From Tous-C4FEB sp044356555 (lineage in GTDB: Bacteria > Verrucomicrobiota > Verrucomicrobiia > Opitutales > Opitutaceae): a stretch of 64,000 bases of DNA. The notes under the pieces were generated by a model. It saw only the letters and a list, made by a program, of their open reading frames with translations. It had not been told where the DNA came from and searched no databases. The DNA is taken from the NCBI GenBank assembly GCA_044356555.1, contig JBIKWB010000005.1:124001-188000 (forward strand), in the 5' to 3' direction. Of this stretch, positions 60,077 to 64,000 are shown in pieces. Position 1 is the first letter of the stretch, and each line of letters opens with the position of its first letter. The position numbers and the translations under genes are program-made.

Positions 60077-60161
60077 AGCCACGAAACACACGAAAAACAC
60101 GAAAGTCGGAGAAGGGAAATCCAGGAGGGGTTGCCCACGGAACACACGGAAGACACGGAAG
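60077..60161. repeat. Two direct copies of a CACGAAACACACGAAA-type sequence
   Basis: Copy 1 (60077-60105) begins AGCCACGAAACACACGAAAA and copy 2 (60134-60161) begins CCCACGGAACACACGGAAG. They are similar 28-29-mers 57 bases apart. Such sequences recur between genes in several environmental phyla. Function unknown. Confidence 0.7.
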
Positions 60162-60363
60162 GGCGGAATGCGAGGGGCGGGAAACGGGCGGAAGGTGAAT
60201 TTTGGTGGCGAAGGCGGATTGGGGTGATTTTCGGAGGCGAAGATTCGCCTGATCGGCGAATCGGGCGTGGGGGCTTGGGGCGGCCTGGGGGCGTGAATCT
60301 GGGCTCAGAGGGGACGACCGATTGGAGGGAGGGAGGGACGCTTTGCGCGGGTGATGGGAAGCT

Positions 60364-60395
60364 GGATCGCCACGTCGCTGAGCGCCTCGCGATGA
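60364..60395. repeat. Palindromic repeat, family 2, copy 3
   Basis: Begins GGATCGCCACGTCG and ends CTCGCGATGA, matching copy 1 at both ends and in length. Confidence 0.6.
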
Positions 60396-60417
60396 AATGT
60401 GGGTAAGGCGCGGCGTG

Positions 60418-60445
60418 GGAGGGCGAGTCGGAGACCTCTCCCTGC
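60418..60445. repeat. REP-like palindrome (family 1), 3' of the dehydrogenase gene
   Basis: On the minus strand it reads GCAGGGAGAGGTCTCCGACT. The head is GCAG rather than GTAG and the stem has mismatches. A T-run follows on the plus strand and overlaps the stop of the dehydrogenase gene. Confidence 0.65.
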
Positions 60446-60450
60446 TTTTT

Positions 60451-62073
60451 TTACCAGCTGAGTTCGAGGATGCGGCCGGGGGTGAGGGGGCGGCCGCTCT
60501 TCGTGCCGTGGTGGCGGGTGAAGTCGAGGATGTAGAGTTTTTTGCCGACCTGTAGAATGTCGATGGGGCGGGAGAGCGGGTAAAGGAACGTTTCCATGCG
60601 GGCTTCGAAGACACCGGCGGCGTTGCGGCGGAGGTCCACGGCGAGGAGGTCGTAGCCGAAATCGCCTTGGCCGATGAAATTGCCAAAGCGGCCCATGATG
60701 AATTTCCCGCGCAGCGCGGCGGGCCACTCGGGGCCGCAGAAAATCATGCCGGCGGGTGAAGAGTGCGGGTTGAACGAGGCGATGGGTTTTTCGGGCGAGC
60801 CGCCGGCGGCGGGGCCGAAGTTGCGGATCGCGGGGGTGATCACGAGGCCGGGGGGCGCGGGCGGGGTGTAGGGGTAGGGGCGGTCGGTGGCGGGGGCTTC
60901 GCCGTATTGGTAGGGAAAGCCGTAGTGTTTGCCGCGCTCGACGAAATCGAGTTCTTCCGGGACGTGGGCATCGGGGCCGTTGCTGGCGCTGAAGAGTTCG
61001 CCGCGATCGTTCCAGGCAAAACTCCAGGCGTTGCGGATGCCGCGGGCGAAGACATCGATGGTCGGATTCTCCGACCGTGGATCCACGCGCCAAATCGCGG
61101 CGGTGATGTCGGTCTCGGCGCCTTTCCAGTAAATCGAGGATTTGCCGGCGACGCCGCCGTCGGTCTCGCCGCCGTCGGTGCGGGAGCCGCTGGAGATGTA
61201 GAGGAAACCATCGGGGCCCTCGGCGATGTGGCTGACGCCGTGGTTGTAGTAGTTATTGCCCCACGGATAGGAGGTTTGGAGCCAAGGTTTCGGCAGAGGA
61301 ATCGGGCCGGCGGTGGCGTCGAGCGGGGCGGTGCGGTAAATGACGACGCGGTTCAGGTGGTAGGGTTTGGCGGGGGCCTGGCGGTTGGTGGCGATGTAGA
61401 GACGGCGGGCGGAATCGATGGTGAGACCGAGGGCGGCGACTTTGCCGGTGGTGGTGTCGGTGTAGGCTTCCGAGGCGAGGAGCTTGGTCACGACGCCCGT
61501 TGAAAGCGTGACCCGGTAGAGATCGCCGCGCTCGTGGAGGACGATGAGCCAGTCGGCGCCGGGCAGGGTGGCGAGACGGAGACCGTTGGCGGGGAGACGG
61601 GCGATCTCGCGCAACGCGAAGCCGGCGGGAGCAGGCGGGAGCGCGGCGTACGGGTCGTCGCGCTCGGGCTTGGCGGCAACTTTGGCGCGCTCGGCGGCGA
61701 CTTCGGCGGGGGTGACGGGTTCGCCTTGGTTACCCCAGGAGTTGCGGACGTAGGTGAGAATGGCGGCGACTTGGTCGTCGTTGAGAGTGAGCTGACCGGG
61801 CATGACGTTGTTGTAGTCGACGCCGTTGACCTTGATCGGGCCGGAAAGGCCTTGGAGGACGATGCGGATGCTGCGCTCTTTGTCCGCCATGAGGTAGTCG
61901 GCTTTCGCGAGCGGCGGGAATATGCCGGCGATACCCTCGCCGGCGGCGTTGTGGCAGACGGCGCAGTTGAGTTGGTAGAGGGCGGCGCCATCAGGCGGGG
62001 TGGCGGGAGCCGCGGCGGTGAGAAGCGTTGGCAGGGAAAAGACAAACGCGGCGAAGAATACGGGGAAACGCAT
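60451..62073 (-). CDS. Sorbosone/aldose dehydrogenase-like beta-propeller with N-terminal cytochrome c
   Basis: 540 residues, start ATG at 62073. A signal peptide precedes a cytochrome c domain: heme site CAVCH near residue 36 and axial Met in NNVMPGQL. A GSDH-type propeller follows, with HGVSHIAEGPDGFLYISSGSRTDGGE, WSFAWNDRGELFSASNGPDAHVPEELD and HYGFPYQYGE. Related enzymes oxidise sugars using PQQ; the fused heme would pass electrons to the respiratory chain. Cofactor and sugar are inferred. The lactonase gene downstream could hydrolyse its product. Its leader is extremely pyrimidine-rich. Confidence 0.85.
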   Translation of the reverse strand: MRFPVFFAAFVFSLPTLLTAAAPATPPDGAALYQLNCAVCHNAAGEGIAGIFPPLAKADYLMADKERSIRIVLQGLSGPIKVNGVDYNNVMPGQLTLNDDQVAAILTYVRNSWGNQGEPVTPAEVAAERAKVAAKPERDDPYAALPPAPAGFALREIARLPANGLRLATLPGADWLIVLHERGDLYRVTLSTGVVTKLLASEAYTDTTTGKVAALGLTIDSARRLYIATNRQAPAKPYHLNRVVIYRTAPLDATAGPIPLPKPWLQTSYPWGNNYYNHGVSHIAEGPDGFLYISSGSRTDGGETDGGVAGKSSIYWKGAETDITAAIWRVDPRSENPTIDVFARGIRNAWSFAWNDRGELFSASNGPDAHVPEELDFVERGKHYGFPYQYGEAPATDRPYPYTPPAPPGLVITPAIRNFGPAAGGSPEKPIASFNPHSSPAGMIFCGPEWPAALRGKFIMGRFGNFIGQGDFGYDLLAVDLRRNAAGVFEARMETFLYPLSRPIDILQVGKKLYILDFTRHHGTKSGRPLTPGRILELSW

Positions 62074-62426
62074 GGGAGGGAGAAAGAGAGAACCGGGGGC
62101 GGGGTCGGGCAAATCTTTTTCCCCGGCGGGGCGTGGGGTTAATCGTGGGCAACGGGGAAACCCACGAGCAGGCGGCGGAGTTTTTAACCACGAATGGCTT
62201 CGCTACCGCTGCGCCTTAGACGTGAGGTTCGACTGATCGTCTCCACGGTTGGTTTTTGGGCCGGCTGATCGCCGGCAGAATCCCGATTGAAAACAGCGGA
62301 GAGCCAAAGATGGAGGCGGGGTGTCAGCGGTGAAGGCGGGGTACCTCCGCACAATGGGCTTCGCTTGGGGCGGAAAGTTTTTCCTAATCGCGGGCTGGGC
62401 GCCTGCCGCCCGTTTTTCAAACGCAC
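62074..62426. other. Gene-free region between the dehydrogenase and tgt starts
   Basis: Divergent upstream regions of both genes. Short frames on both strands lack any family resemblance. No convincing sigma-70 or sigma-54 promoter, RNA or repeat was identified. Confidence 0.5.
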
Positions 62427-64000
62427 ATGTCACGACTCAATTTCAAATTGGAAAAGGAAGCGACGGGCTCGAAGGCCCGCGCCGGTTCGTTTACGACGCT
62501 GCACGGCGAGGTGCAGACGCCGGTCTTCATGCCGGTGGGCACGCAGGCGACGGTGAAAGGGCAGACCGTCGAGACGCTCAAGGCGACGGGCGCGCGGGTG
62601 CTCTTGGCGAACACGTATCACCTGCTGCTGCGGCCGGGTCCGGAGGTGTTTAAGAAATTTGGCGGCATTCACCGCTTCATGAATTGGGACGGGCCGGTGC
62701 TGACGGACTCGGGCGGGTTTCAGATTTTTTCGCTGCCGGGCGAGCGCGCGATGAACGAGGAAGGGGCGCGGTTTAAGAGCTACGTCGATGGCACGCACTA
62801 CATGCTCTCGCCGGAAACGAGCGTGGCGATGCAGCGGGCGATCGGGAGCGATATCAACATGGTGCTCGACCAGTGCATCCCCTCGACGGCGCCCTACGAG
62901 CAGGCCGAGGCGGCGATGCACCTGACGCACCGTTGGGCGGTGCGCTCGCTGGCGGCGCGGGGCGACGGACCGCAGGCGATGTTCGGGATTGTGCAGGGGG
63001 CGTGTCACCACGACCTGCGCAAGCAGAGCGCGGCGTATCTGACGAAGCTGCCGTTTGACGGGCTGGCCATTGGTGGACTCGCAGTGGGCGAGACGCACGC
63101 GGAGCGCTATGAGTTCACGGGGTTCGTGACGGATTTTCTGCCGAAGACATTGCCGAGATATCTGATGGGGGTGGGCACGCCGATCGATATTTTGGAGGCG
63201 GTGCATCGCGGGGTGGACATGTTTGACTGCATCATTCCCTCGCAGCTTGCGCAGCGCGGGACGGTGTTTTCATCGCACGGCAAACTGCGGATGAGCCGGG
63301 CGTGCTACAAATTTGACGAAGCGCCGCTCGATGCGAAGTGCGACTGCCACACGTGCAAAAATTTCTCGCGGGCCTATCTGCATCACTTGGTGAAGGCGGA
63401 CGAGATGCTCGGCTGGTATTTGTTGGCGACGCACAATATGGCGTTTTACCACCGGCTGATGCGCGAGATCCGGGCGGCGATTTTGGGCGGGACGTTTGTC
63501 GAGTATTACAAGCGGCAACAGCCGGAGCTGGCGCGGTCGGATGACGACAATCCCAGCGTGCCGCAGAAACGGCAGAAGCCGGCGACGCTGCCGAAGCTCG
63601 GTGATTACGATATCGTGAAATCGGCGGAAGGCTTTGCGAGCATCCGCCAGATCAGCTCGGGTGAAGTGATGCACTCGGTGAATCGGCCGAGCGACGAGGC
63701 GGAGCGGGTTTATGTGCAGCAGTCGGGGTTGGCGCAGCGGTTCGCGCAGGTGGACGCGGCGGACCCAATCGTGATCTGGGACGTGGGGCTCGGCGCGGCG
63801 TCGAACGCGATGGCGGCGCTGCACTGCTTCGAAAAAGTGCTGGCCGAAGTCGGGGCCGAGGGCGTGCGCAAGGTGCGCGTGGTGAGTTTCGAGATCGATC
63901 TCGATCCGCTAAAACTCGCGGCGAAGCACGCGGCGTTCTTCCCGCACCTGCGGCACTCTGCGCCGCATGCGCTGCTGGAAAACGGGCGCTGGTCGCATGG
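62427..64000 (+). CDS. tgt: Queuine tRNA-ribosyltransferase fused to an MnmC-type methyltransferase domain (partial, runs off the right edge)
   Basis: 524 codons are visible and the frame is open to the end. Residues 1-370 are Tgt: SFTTLHGEVQTPVFMPVGTQA, NTYHLLLRPG, VLTDSGGFQIFS (catalytic Asp), GIVQGACHHDLR, LAIGGLAVGE, FDCIIPSQ (nucleophile Asp) and the zinc site CDCHTC plus His. After a linker (about 370-395), VKSAEGFASIRQISSGEVMH and IVIWDVGLGAASNAMAALHCFEKV resemble the SAM-binding MnmC/MnmD (DUF752) domain that methylates U34. PSQLAQRG replaces the usual PTRN.R.G tRNA loop. No stop separates the two parts, so a fusion acting on wobble position 34 is likely. Confidence 0.88.
   Translation, partial: MSRLNFKLEKEATGSKARAGSFTTLHGEVQTPVFMPVGTQATVKGQTVETLKATGARVLLANTYHLLLRPGPEVFKKFGGIHRFMNWDGPVLTDSGGFQIFSLPGERAMNEEGARFKSYVDGTHYMLSPETSVAMQRAIGSDINMVLDQCIPSTAPYEQAEAAMHLTHRWAVRSLAARGDGPQAMFGIVQGACHHDLRKQSAAYLTKLPFDGLAIGGLAVGETHAERYEFTGFVTDFLPKTLPRYLMGVGTPIDILEAVHRGVDMFDCIIPSQLAQRGTVFSSHGKLRMSRACYKFDEAPLDAKCDCHTCKNFSRAYLHHLVKADEMLGWYLLATHNMAFYHRLMREIRAAILGGTFVEYYKRQQPELARSDDDNPSVPQKRQKPATLPKLGDYDIVKSAEGFASIRQISSGEVMHSVNRPSDEAERVYVQQSGLAQRFAQVDAADPIVIWDVGLGAASNAMAALHCFEKVLAEVGAEGVRKVRVVSFEIDLDPLKLAAKHAAFFPHLRHSAPHALLENGRWSH

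Noticed and set aside
1..64000. CRISPR arrays, prophage, integrative elements, anti-phage systems
   Set aside because: No regularly spaced repeats, integrase, transposase, Cas, restriction-modification or toxin-antitoxin genes were recognised.

Overview
This GC-rich 64-kb window is ordinary chromosome of a free-living Gram-negative bacterium. The gene set, the SD-poor start sites and the mix of families suggest Verrucomicrobiota, probably Opitutaceae. That placement is inferred from gene content; no 16S gene is present. I see no prophage, integrase, insertion sequence or CRISPR array. Almost every gene is housekeeping or transport, and the unusual features lie inside and between those genes.

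Layout. 1-3.2 kb: the edge of a response-regulator gene, then metK-ahcY (S-adenosylmethionine synthesis and S-adenosylhomocysteine removal) behind a structured leader. 3.4-3.7 kb: divergent tRNA-Asp and tRNA-Arg. 3.7-11.5 kb: argH, an MFS transporter, mutL and glycogen phosphorylase. 11.5-13.4 kb: a ydbH-ynbE-ydbL-like envelope lipid-homeostasis operon. 13.5-18.7 kb: a BMP-type nucleoside ABC importer (binding protein, double ATPase, two permeases) coupled to a gamma-carbonic-anhydrase-like gene. 18.8-26.8 kb: folA, ald, small secreted or membrane proteins, a cyclophilin, a NUP-family protein, gmhA, recF, a TauE-like permease and ruvC. 26.8-33.2 kb: a large hybrid sensor kinase, gpmI and aspS. 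33.2-37.7 kb: glnB with a candidate sigma-54 promoter, a phosphoribosyltransferase, an M20 peptidase, an RbsD/FucU mutarotase, an SDR dehydrogenase and a small HTH protein. 37.7-47.4 kb: dxs-xseB, a protein-arginine-methyltransferase-like gene, trmO, FKBP, an S4 protein, argA, proS-clpS-DUF2017. 47.8-55.7 kb: family B DNA polymerase, moeZ-like, ruvX, truA-comF-accD-folC. 55.7-64 kb: a divergent purA, a secreted Ntn amidase, a lactonase, a cytochrome c-fused sorbosone dehydrogenase, and tgt fused to an MnmC-type methyltransferase domain that runs off the end.

How the genes relate. Purine handling recurs (BMP importer, NUP protein, Apt-like, PurA). So do tRNA maturation and charging (TruA, Tgt fusion, TrmO, AspRS, ProRS), recombination and repair (MutL, RecF, RuvC, RuvX, XseB, PolB) and the SAM cycle (MetK, AhcY, and methyltransferase users). 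The two secreted enzymes at 58.9-62.1 kb could act in sequence on aldoses.

Most notable observations: a bacterial protein carrying all the PRMT hallmarks; an AccD that has lost all four zinc-ribbon cysteines; a MutL whose two endonuclease metal motifs are both degraded; the Tgt-methyltransferase fusion; a family of GTAG-headed REP/BIME-like palindromes at convergent gene ends; a second palindromic repeat family, one copy of which supplies the truA start codon; a SAM-II/SAM-V-like candidate pseudoknot before metK; and widespread pyrimidine-rich, Shine-Dalgarno-less start contexts.
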